Assembly (NCBI RefSeq): GCF_002864685.1
Contig: NZ_NMQZ01000003.1
Coordinates: 1-64,000 of the forward strand
Direction: 5' to 3'
DNA from: Alloalcanivorax mobilis
Lineage (GTDB): Bacteria > Pseudomonadota > Gammaproteobacteria > Pseudomonadales > Alcanivoracaceae
Length of the DNA: 64,000 nt
Part shown: in pieces, positions 39,408-47,248 of the stretch
Numbering within the stretch: position 1 is the stretch's first letter
Layout: every line of letters begins with the position of its first letter
Notes under the pieces: generated by a model
What the model saw: the letters and a program-made list of their open reading frames with translations, nothing else
Told to the model about the DNA's origin: nothing
The model's database searches: none
Position numbers and translations under genes: made by a program

Positions 39408-40445
39408 ATGGAGTACCGTCCGCTGGGCGACACCGGCCTGAATGTCAGCGCAATCTGCCTGGGCACCATGACCTGGGGCAACCAGAACAGCGCCGAAGAG
39501 GGCTTCGCGCAAATGAGCATGGCGCTGGACCACGGCGTTAACTTTTTCGATACCGCCGAAATGTACGCCGTGCCCGCCAGCCCGGAGACCTCGTTCCGCA
39601 CCGAGGAGATCATCGGCCGCTGGTTCGCCGACACCGGCAACCGCGACAAAGTGGTGCTCGCCACCAAGGCCGCCGGCCCCGGCGATTACGTCAAACACAT
39701 CCGCGGCGGCCCGCGCCTTAACCGCGAAAGCCTGCAAAGCGCCGTGGAAGGCAGCCTCAAACGCCTGCAAACCGACGTCATTGATGTTTACCAACTGCAC
39801 TGGCCCGAGCGCACCACCAACTACTTCGGCAAACTCGGCTACCAGCACCGCGACGACGACCAGGCGGTGCCCATCGCCAAGACCGTGGCCGCCCTGAAAG
39901 CCCTGGTCGACGCCGGCAAAATCCGCCATTGGGGCCTCTCCAACGAAACCCCCTGGGGCGCCATGACCTTTATTCGCGAAGCCGAAAAGATCGGCCTGGC
40001 GCGGCCAGTGTCGATCCAGAACCCCTACTCGCTGCTCAACCGTACCTTCGAAATCGGCCTGGCGGAGATCGCCCACCGCGAGCAACTCGGCCTGCTGGCC
40101 TACTCGCCGCTCGCCTTCGGCATGCTCAGCGGCAAATACCGCCACGGCCAGCGGCCCAGCAACGCCCGACTCACCCTGTTCAAGCACTTCGCCCGCTACA
40201 ACAGCGAGCAGTCCATCGCCGCCACCGAGGCCTATTGCCAGCTCGCCGAGCAGCGCGGCGTCAGCCCCAGCCAACTGGCGCTGCAGTTCGTCACCACGCG
40301 GCCGTTCGTGACCAGCAACATCATTGGCGCCACCAACCTCAACCAGCTCCGCGAGAACCTGGCCAGCGCCGACCTGCCCTGGGACAAAGAGCTGGAGAAA
40401 GAGCTCGACGCCCTCCACGCCCGCTTTCCCAACCCGGCGCCCTGA
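39408..40445 (+). CDS. tas: Tas-like NADP(H)-dependent aldo/keto reductase
   Basis: The 345-residue product resembles E. coli Tas along its length: VSAICLGTMTWGNQNS, NFFDTAEMYAVPASPET, DVYQLHWPERTTNYFGKLGY, QNPYSLLNRTFEIGLAEIAHRE and LLAYSPLAFGMLSGKY. D48 and Y53 of FDTAEMY fit the AKR catalytic Asp/Tyr. Its physiological substrate is not known. A ribosome-binding GGAGGGAG precedes the ATG. Its place beside rplM is part of the conserved backbone. Confidence 0.88.
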   Translation: MEYRPLGDTGLNVSAICLGTMTWGNQNSAEEGFAQMSMALDHGVNFFDTAEMYAVPASPETSFRTEEIIGRWFADTGNRDKVVLATKAAGPGDYVKHIRGGPRLNRESLQSAVEGSLKRLQTDVIDVYQLHWPERTTNYFGKLGYQHRDDDQAVPIAKTVAALKALVDAGKIRHWGLSNETPWGAMTFIREAEKIGLARPVSIQNPYSLLNRTFEIGLAEIAHREQLGLLAYSPLAFGMLSGKYRHGQRPSNARLTLFKHFARYNSEQSIAATEAYCQLAEQRGVSPSQLALQFVTTRPFVTSNIIGATNLNQLRENLASADLPWDKELEKELDALHARFPNPAP

Positions 40446-40579
40446 ACCGCCACCCACGGCCCCTGCGCGCCCTCGGCACATCGCCCTGGGCGCGGCTTCC
40501 GCCACGCAGCCCCTCACCCTCTTGACGACGACCCATTCCCGGCGCAATGTTAACCCTGTTAACTTTGCCGGAGGCCGCC

Positions 40580-41200
40580 ATGGCCAACGCCTATCATCAC
40601 GGCGATCTGCGTCAGCAAGCCCAGCACCACGCCCTGGCCGTGCTCCATGAACACGGCGACGCCGCGCTCAGCCTGCGCGCCCTGGCCAAGCAGCTTGGCG
40701 TTACCACCCCCGCCCTGTACCGCCATTTTCGCAACCGCGACAGCCTGCTCGCCGCCCTCGCCACCGACGGCTTTCAACGGCTGCGCCAGGCCCTGCTGGC
40801 GGTGCCCGGCGGCCACCCCCGCGACATCCTGATCGGCATCGGCCTGGCCTACATCGGCTTCGCCCAGGCCCACCCCAACCTGTACCGGCTGATGTTCGGC
40901 GGCCAGCGCCTGCCGGCCGGCCAGCACCCCGAACTCGACGCCGCCGGCCTGGCCGCCTTCGCGGTACTCGAAGACGCCACCGCCGCCGGCCAGCGCAGCG
41001 GCTACCTGGGCGACACGCCGCTGAACACCCTCACCGCCGCCGCCTGGGCACTGGTGCACGGCTTCGCGCAACTGAGCATCGACGGCCACTTGCCGCCGCC
41101 CGAGCAAGCCCCGCACCTGGCCCGCGCCATCTCCGCCCTGCTGATCGACGGCACCCGCGCCCCAGCGCCCACCCAAAACAACAACAGCAACAACCTATAA
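40580..41200 (+). CDS. TetR family transcriptional regulator
   Basis: The 206-residue start (MANAYHHGDLRQQAQ) is chosen because CGGAGG lies about 6 nt before this ATG; an upstream ATG at 40547 lacks one. The N-terminal helix-turn-helix is ALAKQLGVTTPALYRHFRNRDSLLAAL. The C-terminal ligand domain resembles the WHG-type group. It is 16 bp from a flavoprotein gene and likely regulates that pair of genes. Confidence 0.9.
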   Translation: MANAYHHGDLRQQAQHHALAVLHEHGDAALSLRALAKQLGVTTPALYRHFRNRDSLLAALATDGFQRLRQALLAVPGGHPRDILIGIGLAYIGFAQAHPNLYRLMFGGQRLPAGQHPELDAAGLAAFAVLEDATAAGQRSGYLGDTPLNTLTAAAWALVHGFAQLSIDGHLPPPEQAPHLARAISALLIDGTRAPAPTQNNNSNNL

Positions 41201-41216
41201 AGGAAAGGAGAGCACC

Positions 41217-42845
41217 ATGAGCAGCCCCACCCCCAGCACCCTGCGCATCGGCCGGCGCTACCGCGCCAACCGCCTCGACGGCCCCTACGACGCCCTGGTG
41301 ATCGGCTCCGGCATCGGCGGCCTCAGCGCCGCCGCCTGCCTCAGCAAGCTGGGTAAAAAGGTGGCCGTGTTCGAGCAGCACTACACCGCCGGCGGCTTTA
41401 CCCACAGCTATGAGCGCAACGGCTACGAATGGGACGTGGGCGTGCACTACATCGGCGACGTGGGCCACGACACCACCCTGACCAAGAAGCTGTTCGACCA
41501 CATCACCGACGGCCAACTCAAGTGGGCGCCCATGGACCCCTGCTACGACCGCATCCACCTGGGCGAGCGCCAATACGACCTGCTCGCCGGCCCGGACGCC
41601 TTCGCCGCCAGCCTCAAGCAGGCCTTCCCCGACGAACACCGTGCCATCGACCGCTACATCACGCTCACCGGCAAAGCCGCCCGGGCGATCAAGGTGCACA
41701 CCAGCGCCAAACTGCTGCCCCGCCCGTTCGCCGCCGCGCTCACCAAGGGCTTCGCCCTCACCGGCGCCGGCAAACTCAACCGCCCCACCGCCGAAGTGCT
41801 CGGCGAGCTCACCGACAATAAAGAGCTGATCGCCGTGCTCACCGGCCAATGGGGCGACAACGGCCTGCCCCCCGAGCAATCCAGCTTTCTGATCCACGCC
41901 ATCATTGCCCGCCACTACCTGTATGGCGGCTACTACCCGGTCGGCGGCGCCTCCAGAATGGCCGCCACCATTATCCCCGTGATCCAGCAAAGTGGCGGCG
42001 ACGTGTTCACCTACGCCGACGTGCGCGAAATCCTCATCGAAAACGGCCGCGCCACCGGCCTGCGCCTCGCCGACGACCATGAAATGCGCGCGCCGCTGAT
42101 CATCAGCGACGCCGGCGTGTTCAACACCTTCGGTGAGCTGCTCCCCGAACACAGCCCGCACCGCCGCCACTACCAGCAAAAACTGGAAACCGTGGAGCGC
42201 TCCATGGCCAGCGCCTGCCTTTATATCGGCCTGAAAGGCGACGCCGCCGACCTGCGCCTGCCGAAAACCAACCTCTGGATCTACCCCGACAACCGCTACC
42301 AGCAACAGCTCGACCAGGCCCTCGCCGACCCGGACCACCACGACATCCCACTCACCTACATCTCGTTCCCCAGCGCCAAGGATCCGGACTTCGCCCGCCG
42401 CTACCCCGGCCGCGCCACCATCGAGATCGTCGCCGCCGCCCCCTACCACTGGTTCCAATCCTGGGCCGACACCCCCTGGGGCAAACGCGGCGACGACTAC
42501 GAAGCGCTCAAGGAAAAATTCGCCCAACGGCTGCTGGAAAAACTGTTCGAGAAAATGCCCCACCTGCGCGAACACCTGGACTACTACGAACTCTCCACGC
42601 CGCTCTCCACCGCCTATTTCTGCCGCTACCCGAGCGGCGAAATCTACGGCCTCAACCACGACCCCGCCCGCTTCGAACAACGCTGGCTGCGCCCCAAAAC
42701 CGAAATCCCCGGCCTCTACCTCACCGGCCAGGACATCCTCAGCTGCGGCGTCGCCGGCGCCATGGTCGCCGGCCTGCTCACCGCCGTCGCCGCCTCCGGC
42801 GCCCGCGGCCTACCCCTGGCCAAGCGAATGTTCGTCGACGCATGA
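41217..42845 (+). CDS. FAD/NAD(P)-dependent phytoene desaturase/RetSat-like oxidoreductase
   Basis: The 542-residue product has an N-terminal dinucleotide-binding motif (ALVIGSGIGGLSAAACLSKLGKKV) and the signature FEQHYTAGGFTHSYERNGYEW. The C-terminal PGLYLTGQDILSCGVAGAMV is shared by the phytoene desaturase and retinol-saturase clan. Bacterial members act on unsaturated lipids or isoprenoids; the substrate here is unknown. An AAGGAAAGGAG ribosome-binding site precedes the ATG. Its stop overlaps the next ATG (ATGA). Confidence 0.85.
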   Translation: MSSPTPSTLRIGRRYRANRLDGPYDALVIGSGIGGLSAAACLSKLGKKVAVFEQHYTAGGFTHSYERNGYEWDVGVHYIGDVGHDTTLTKKLFDHITDGQLKWAPMDPCYDRIHLGERQYDLLAGPDAFAASLKQAFPDEHRAIDRYITLTGKAARAIKVHTSAKLLPRPFAAALTKGFALTGAGKLNRPTAEVLGELTDNKELIAVLTGQWGDNGLPPEQSSFLIHAIIARHYLYGGYYPVGGASRMAATIIPVIQQSGGDVFTYADVREILIENGRATGLRLADDHEMRAPLIISDAGVFNTFGELLPEHSPHRRHYQQKLETVERSMASACLYIGLKGDAADLRLPKTNLWIYPDNRYQQQLDQALADPDHHDIPLTYISFPSAKDPDFARRYPGRATIEIVAAAPYHWFQSWADTPWGKRGDDYEALKEKFAQRLLEKLFEKMPHLREHLDYYELSTPLSTAYFCRYPSGEIYGLNHDPARFEQRWLRPKTEIPGLYLTGQDILSCGVAGAMVAGLLTAVAASGARGLPLAKRMFVDA

Positions 42846-43548
42846 AATTCTGGCTGGCCTTTATCCTGCTCTCCCCCCTGCTGCTCTGGCAGGCCCGGCG
42901 CACCCGCGCCACCACCCCACGCCTGCCCGAGGCCCAAGGCGACGCCTTTGGCCTCGCCCCGCCCACCAGGGCGCGCCCCTGCGTCTGTGGGTGATCGGTG
43001 AATCCACCGCCGCCGGCGTCGGCGTGCAACACCACCACCAGGGCCTCGCCGCCCACACCGCCCGCGCCCTCGCCACCCGCCTGCGCCGCCCGGTGCACTG
43101 GCACACCCTGGGCGTCAACGGCATCCGCGCCGCCGCCCTGCTCGAACACCTGCGCCAGCACCCTTTTCACGAACCGGCCGACCTGGCCATCATCAGCCTC
43201 GGCGTCAACGACACCACCGACCTCACCACAACCCGCCAATACCGCCGCGCCCTGAACCAACTGATCGACACCCTGCGCCAGCATCAACCCGGCCTGCCCG
43301 TTTACCTGCTCGCCCTTCCACCCATGCAACACTTCACCGCCCTGCCCGCCCCCCTGCGCCAACTGCTCGGCCACCGCGCCACCCGCCTCGACCGCGAACA
43401 ACACACGCTTGCCGCCCGGCTTAACGGCGTTTATCACCTGGCCTACCCGGCCGTCCAGGAAGCCGAATATCTAGCGGAAGACGGCTATCACCCGTCGGAG
43501 AAAGGGTATCGGTATATTGGGGAGCGGGTGGCGGCGCGGGTTGTTTAA
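42842..43548 (+). pseudogene. SGNH/GDSL hydrolase, apparent one-base frameshift
   Basis: An ATG overlapping the upstream stop opens a membrane-anchor-like start (MKFWLAFILLSPLLLWQ...). This frame runs GDAFGLAP and then terminates at 42992. From about 42964 the -1 frame continues smoothly as HQGAPLRLWVIGESTAAGVG to 43548. The hydrolase motifs are all in the second frame: block I GES, block III GVND and block V DGYHPS. One missing base near 42957-42963 (CCCCGCCC) would restore a protein of about 235 residues. This is a real frameshift mutation or a sequencing error in GC-rich DNA. A shorter product from the GTG at 42991 would lack the anchor. Confidence 0.75.
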
Positions 43549-43597
43549 AGGCCGCCCATCCGGCAAGAAAATTTGACCCGAGACGACAAAGGCCCAT

Positions 43598-43613
43598 GGT
43601 GATCTAGATCACC
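43598..43613. promoter_or_regulatory. Near-perfect CRP/Vfr-type palindrome
   Basis: GGTGATCTAGATCACC is a perfect 16-bp palindrome. Its inner 14 bases, GTGATCTAGATCAC, are identical to the core of the ideal CRP site (TGTGA-N6-TCACA); only the outermost T/A is replaced by G/C. FNR-type regulators recognise a similar TTGATnnnnATCAA. A -10-like TATAGT lies at 43628-43633, and AT-rich TAATAC at 43645-43650. Confidence 0.65.
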
Positions 43614-43663
43614 GAAGCAGCGGTCGCTATAGTAGCCGAGACAATAATACTAAAATCGGGAAA

Positions 43664-43903
43664 ATGATGATAAGAACCACGCTCTTAGCGGCCACCTATA
43701 TCTTTCTCACGGGATGCACGACAGCAGGCCCATACGTCACAAACATTTCCAGTGATGGTGATTATGGGCTAAACGGAGAAAAGTGCGCCGTTAAGCTGAA
43801 TGCCTTTATGGGTACGGTCTCGACAACCGACTGCACCTCCACCCACCTTCGGCTGACAAAAAGCAACAACAAATCACGCTACAACAACCCCTATAAAAAA
43901 TAA
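43664..43903 (+). CDS. Small predicted lipoprotein
   Basis: The 79-residue product has a signal peptide ending in lipobox FLTGC (Cys18), so a mature lipoprotein of about 62 residues is expected. Two cysteines (KCAVKL, TDCTST) could form a disulfide. I do not recognise the family. Two adjacent ATG codons exist. It is the first gene after the palindrome and begins an AT-richer stretch, suggesting horizontal transfer. Confidence 0.7.
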   Translation: MMIRTTLLAATYIFLTGCTTAGPYVTNISSDGDYGLNGEKCAVKLNAFMGTVSTTDCTSTHLRLTKSNNKSRYNNPYKK

Positions 43904-43941
43904 TAATACTTCATATCTATAGCGAAGAAGCGGAGGACAAC

Positions 43942-45066
43942 ATGGAATTCGAAGAAAAAATATCCTGGATCTCATCAAAAATCGAAAGCCAGAGCGCGAT
44001 CATCGAGACGGAAGAAGCCACAAAAACTGCTCTGGTAATGCCTTTTATAAAAGATATTCTCGGCTACGACATCTTCAATCCAGCAGAGGTTGTCCCCGAA
44101 TTCACGGCTGATGTAGGAACAAAAAGAGGCGAAAAAGTTGATTATGCCATTCTGAAGGACGGCGAAGTTCAGATTCTTATCGAAGCAAAAAAATATAACG
44201 ACCCTCTTAGCATTAACCACGCCTCACAGCTTTACAGATATTTCTCCGTAACGTCAGCAAGAATCGCCATTCTCACCAACGGTAAAGACTACAAGTTCTA
44301 CACTGATCTTGATGCCCCCAACAAAATGGACGACCGGCCATTCTTGGAATTCGACCTTACCAGCATTGACGATCACTCGGTGCCCGAGCTACGAAAACTC
44401 ACAAAGTCCTCGTTCGATTTACACTCAATCATTAATGCGGCGAGCGAACTTAGAGACGTGAGACTCATAAAAAGAGAAATTGACTCGCAATTCTCCAACC
44501 CGGACGAAGAGTTCGTACGATTTTTCGCTTCACGAATCCATAGTGGCACGATTACTCAGCGAGTTCGTGACCACTTTCAAAGCCTCACCAGGAAAGCACT
44601 CCGACAATACTTAAACGACAAAATCAATGAGCGCCTGAAATCGGCCATATCAAGCAATGTTTATATCGAGCAAGTCGACGAATCCATGGCCTTAGAAACC
44701 TCTTCCCCTGAAGAAATTCAGGACAATATTGACCGCGAAGATGGCGTAATTACCACCATGGAGGAAATAGAAGGCTTCAACATAGTTAAGGCGATCATCC
44801 GTTCAGAAGTCGACGTAAAGAGGATTGCAGCCAGGGACACAAAGAGTTATTTCGGCGTACTCCTCGACGACAATAACAGAAAACCAATATGCCGGCTTCA
44901 CTTCAATCGGACACAAAAATACATCGGATTATTCGACGCCGAAAAAAAGGAAACACGGCATCCCATTGAGTGCCTGGATGACATCTTTGGCCTCAGCGAT
45001 CACCTAAAGGACGCGGTAAAAAAATATGTAACCCCAACCACGGAAAGACAGGAAGCGACGCTCTAG
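43942..45066 (+). CDS. Stand-alone HsdR N-terminal-like (PD-(D/E)XK) nuclease-domain protein
   Basis: The 374-residue product matches the HSDR_N_2 type domain of type I restriction subunits. The putative nuclease core is D67 (KVDYAI), E81-x-K83 (LIEAKK) and a downstream QxxxY (Q96-Y100, HASQLYRYF), the motif of type I HsdR nucleases. There is no helicase domain and no neighbouring hsdM or hsdS. Residues 185-290 are charged and helical. The C-terminal 90 residues (FNIVKAIIRSEVDVKRIAARDTKSYFG...) look like a separate compact domain. A GGAGG ribosome-binding site precedes the ATG. Base composition is clearly lower in GC than the flanks. It is probably a defence-related nuclease. Confidence 0.85.
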   Translation: MEFEEKISWISSKIESQSAIIETEEATKTALVMPFIKDILGYDIFNPAEVVPEFTADVGTKRGEKVDYAILKDGEVQILIEAKKYNDPLSINHASQLYRYFSVTSARIAILTNGKDYKFYTDLDAPNKMDDRPFLEFDLTSIDDHSVPELRKLTKSSFDLHSIINAASELRDVRLIKREIDSQFSNPDEEFVRFFASRIHSGTITQRVRDHFQSLTRKALRQYLNDKINERLKSAISSNVYIEQVDESMALETSSPEEIQDNIDREDGVITTMEEIEGFNIVKAIIRSEVDVKRIAARDTKSYFGVLLDDNNRKPICRLHFNRTQKYIGLFDAEKKETRHPIECLDDIFGLSDHLKDAVKKYVTPTTERQEATL

Positions 45067-45186
45067 GGTGTTTCAGCCTACACGCGATCGGCCTCATTTC
45101 TCGGAAAAAAAGGCACAAGCTCCAATGGGTAAAAAAATCTCGTTGCAAAATGGGATGTGATTGAATGTCTGGGAATGGATGAGGGC

Positions 45187-45324
45187 ATGGTGCTTTATTT
45201 AAATGTCTGCATCCAGTAAGACCCCGGCGACGGCTCCCTGGTGCGCGCGGCGCTGAATGACATCACCCGCGCCAACGGCATCTCTCAAGCGCCGCCTGGT
45301 CCCGGCGCGGCCGGCACGAGATAA
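45187..45324 (+). pseudogene. Remnant of a HigA-type addiction-module antidote gene
   Basis: A decayed reading frame begins MVLYLNVCIQ, hits a TAA at 45217-45219, and continues in frame as DPGDGSL-VRAALNDITRANGISQ. It then loses similarity and stops at 45322. The pattern YLN.C...DP..(I/V)RAAL.DI.RA.G(M/I)SQ is the centre of the putative addiction-module antidote family (Xre-like). The helix-turn-helix C-terminal half is missing. Between 45067 and 45186 I see nothing recognisable. Confidence 0.6.
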
Positions 45325-45449
45325 CCATCCCGCCCTGACGTTAAGGTCCCCGGTTTGAAGGCCTCGGCGTGCGTCACCCACGGGAACCGGCCCGTGGGCG
45401 GCGCCTACCCGCGTCGGCGAACGTCTCACGAACAAGCAGGAGTCACCCC

Positions 45450-45782
45450 ATGAACGCAATGACCCACAAGGGCTATGCCGCCCGCATTGAATACAGCGAT
45501 GAAGATCGCCTGTTCGTTGGCCATATCGCCGGCATCCGTGATGTGGTGGGTTTCCACGGTGAGTCAGTCCAAGAGCTGCGCAGCGCCTTTGAGGAAGCGG
45601 TCGATGACTACCTCGACACCTGCGTCAAACTGGAGCGCCCGCAGCAAAAGCCCTACTCGGGAAAACTCAGCCTTCGCCTTGAGCCCGAGTTGCACGCTAC
45701 GGTGGCCATCAGAGCCGAAATCGCGCACAAGAGCATCAACCAGTGGGCTGCCGATGTCTTGAGTCGTGAGGCTCATATCTAA
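45450..45782 (+). CDS. HicB-family antitoxin, apparently orphan
   Basis: The 110-residue product has an N-terminal HicB-like domain (YAARIEYSDEDRLFVGHIAGI...ESVQELRSAFEEAVDDYLD). A C-terminal ribbon-helix-helix follows (GKLSLRLEPELHATVAIRAEI...SINQWAADVLSRE). AGGAG lies upstream of the chosen ATG. No HicA toxin is visible within 400 bp on either side. Confidence 0.85.
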   Translation: MNAMTHKGYAARIEYSDEDRLFVGHIAGIRDVVGFHGESVQELRSAFEEAVDDYLDTCVKLERPQQKPYSGKLSLRLEPELHATVAIRAEIAHKSINQWAADVLSREAHI

Positions 45783-45849
45783 ATGAAGAAAGCCCCAGCT
45801 TGCGGAGCTGGTGTGTTCCCGGGAGCCTCCTCCCCCCGGGGGCGGTCCA

Positions 45850-45951
45850 GAAGAGTTTTTTATCACCGGCAGCACCGCCGGCAACTGGCGGCTTACATTC
45901 TGTTTCGAGGGCGGCGATGCCGTCCTCGTGGATTACCAGGACTATCATTAG
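45850..45951 (+). pseudogene. C-terminal remnant of a HigB (RelE-like) toxin
   Basis: In the frame ending TAG at 45949-45951 the sequence reads GNWRLTFCFE...VLVDYQDYH. This matches the end of HigB toxins (GNWRLTF.FE.GDA..VDY.DYH). The N-terminal two thirds, including most of the catalytic fold, are missing. They are replaced by a GC-rich hairpin region after hicB (CCAGCT-tgcgg-AGCTGG near 45796-45812). It lies 11 bp before an intact higA. Confidence 0.65.
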
Positions 45952-45962
45952 GGGGTCGCCAA

Positions 45963-46258
45963 TGGAGAGGTTCAATCCGCCTCACCCCGGGGAAACCCTT
46001 CGCGAAGATGTGCTGCCCGCACTGGGCCTCAACGTCACGCAGGCCGCCCGGCAACTTGGCGTATCTCGCGTGGCGCTGTCTCGGGTCCTCAACGGCAAAG
46101 CTGCTATCTCTATTGATCTGGCCCGCCGCCTGGAGATCTGGCTTGGCGGCCCGGAGCGAGGGGCGCACGCCGAAACCTGGCTTCGCGAGCAGCTCCAGTA
46201 TGATCTGTGGCAGGCCCGACAACGTGGCGATATTAACGACATCCATACCGCCGTGTGA
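45963..46258 (+). CDS. HigA-family antitoxin (Xre-type)
   Basis: The 98-residue product has the HigA N-terminus MERFNPPHPGETLREDVLP and a helix-turn-helix (VTQAARQLGVSRVALSRVLNGKAAIS). The usual C-terminal helix region follows (WLGGPERGAHAETWLREQLQYDLW). The gene order toxin-then-antitoxin is typical, but the toxin is truncated here. It may persist as a free regulator. The following 46259-46427 shows no recognisable gene. Confidence 0.88.
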
Positions 46259-46427
46259 TCGATAAAGAACAGTGGCGAGCGTGGCCGGGAGCAAAAGACC
46301 GCAGGGACGGGCGCGGATATCCTCCGATACGCTTAACCACAGCGACAGTGGTTGGCGGCTGTTATTGAACGTGGTGAACTTCCGGGGAAACCCCGTCAAA
46401 AACAGGGCCCTAACCTCACTCAACAAC

Positions 46428-47051
46428 TTAATCGTCGAGCAGTGAGTCCGCGTAGAGGCAGTCAAACACCTTGTCGGACTGCCCCTTCATCGCCTCATAG
46501 GCAGCCATCGTTCCTGCCCCTATCCACGACCCGAGCGGACCAAATCCTGTATTTTTCACAACGCCGGTGGACTTCTGGGCTTGCTCAATGTCTTTGAATT
46601 GAAGCACTGTCTTATCTTCAAGAGGCGTCACCGACAATCTGTATCGAACCGCCTGCGCAAGGGGAATAAGTGGACCCGAGCGATACTCCGTGACGCCTCT
46701 CGCAATCACCACACCTGATTTGATATCGGCATACCGCAAGACTGACCCTCCGCCCACTGTTCGGATCGAGCCCCTGCTGTAATAAGTGCCCGTGACAGGA
46801 CCAACGAACGATCCTGCAGAATCACTCAACGTGACTTCGCTGTTTTCGACGGTAAGGGAGACGCAAGTGCTCGGGTTTTGCTTTACCTTTCCCGCCCGCT
46901 CAAAGGTGACTGCCTCAACCATTTGCACCTTTGAGCCGTAATGAGGCTGAGGCTTCGTTAAGGTCACATTTGATGGCAAATTTGAAATCGGCGCATTGGT
47001 ACAGCCCGCCAACATCGCTGCCCCCAGCAGCAAAAAAACACTCGTCTTCAT
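46428..47051 (-). CDS. Predicted lipoprotein (DUF3313-like)
   Basis: The start MKTSVFLLLGAAMLAGCTNA at 47051 gives 207 residues with lipobox LAGC (Cys17). The body is beta-rich with a Gly-rich C-terminal segment (GFGPLGSWIGAGTMAAYEAM). It weakly resembles small outer-membrane lipoproteins of the DUF3313 kind; I cannot assign a role. The codon and base use is less GC-rich than the backbone. 47052-47248 holds its presumed promoter region; I see nothing else there. Confidence 0.6.
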   Translation of the reverse strand: MKTSVFLLLGAAMLAGCTNAPISNLPSNVTLTKPQPHYGSKVQMVEAVTFERAGKVKQNPSTCVSLTVENSEVTLSDSAGSFVGPVTGTYYSRGSIRTVGGGSVLRYADIKSGVVIARGVTEYRSGPLIPLAQAVRYRLSVTPLEDKTVLQFKDIEQAQKSTGVVKNTGFGPLGSWIGAGTMAAYEAMKGQSDKVFDCLYADSLLDD

Positions 47052-47248
47052 AGGCTGTTCATCCTGGTTCATTATTATTTTTCGAGCCGGTTTTGTTACT
47101 GGCATCCCCATCAAGGTTGCGGGGCATCAACCTTCCGCAGCCAATGTTTTATAAGAAAACATACTTCGCCGCAAACTCCATTGGCCAGGGGGCAAAAAGC
47201 TGCCGCAATGGTGGCAGCCCTTTCCAGCCGCGAATGTCCCCGCCCTTT

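Noticed and set aside
45783-45850. attC-like or integron recombination site after hicB
   Set aside because: A CCAGCT/AGCTGG hairpin is present but no attC core sites or integrase gene were seen.
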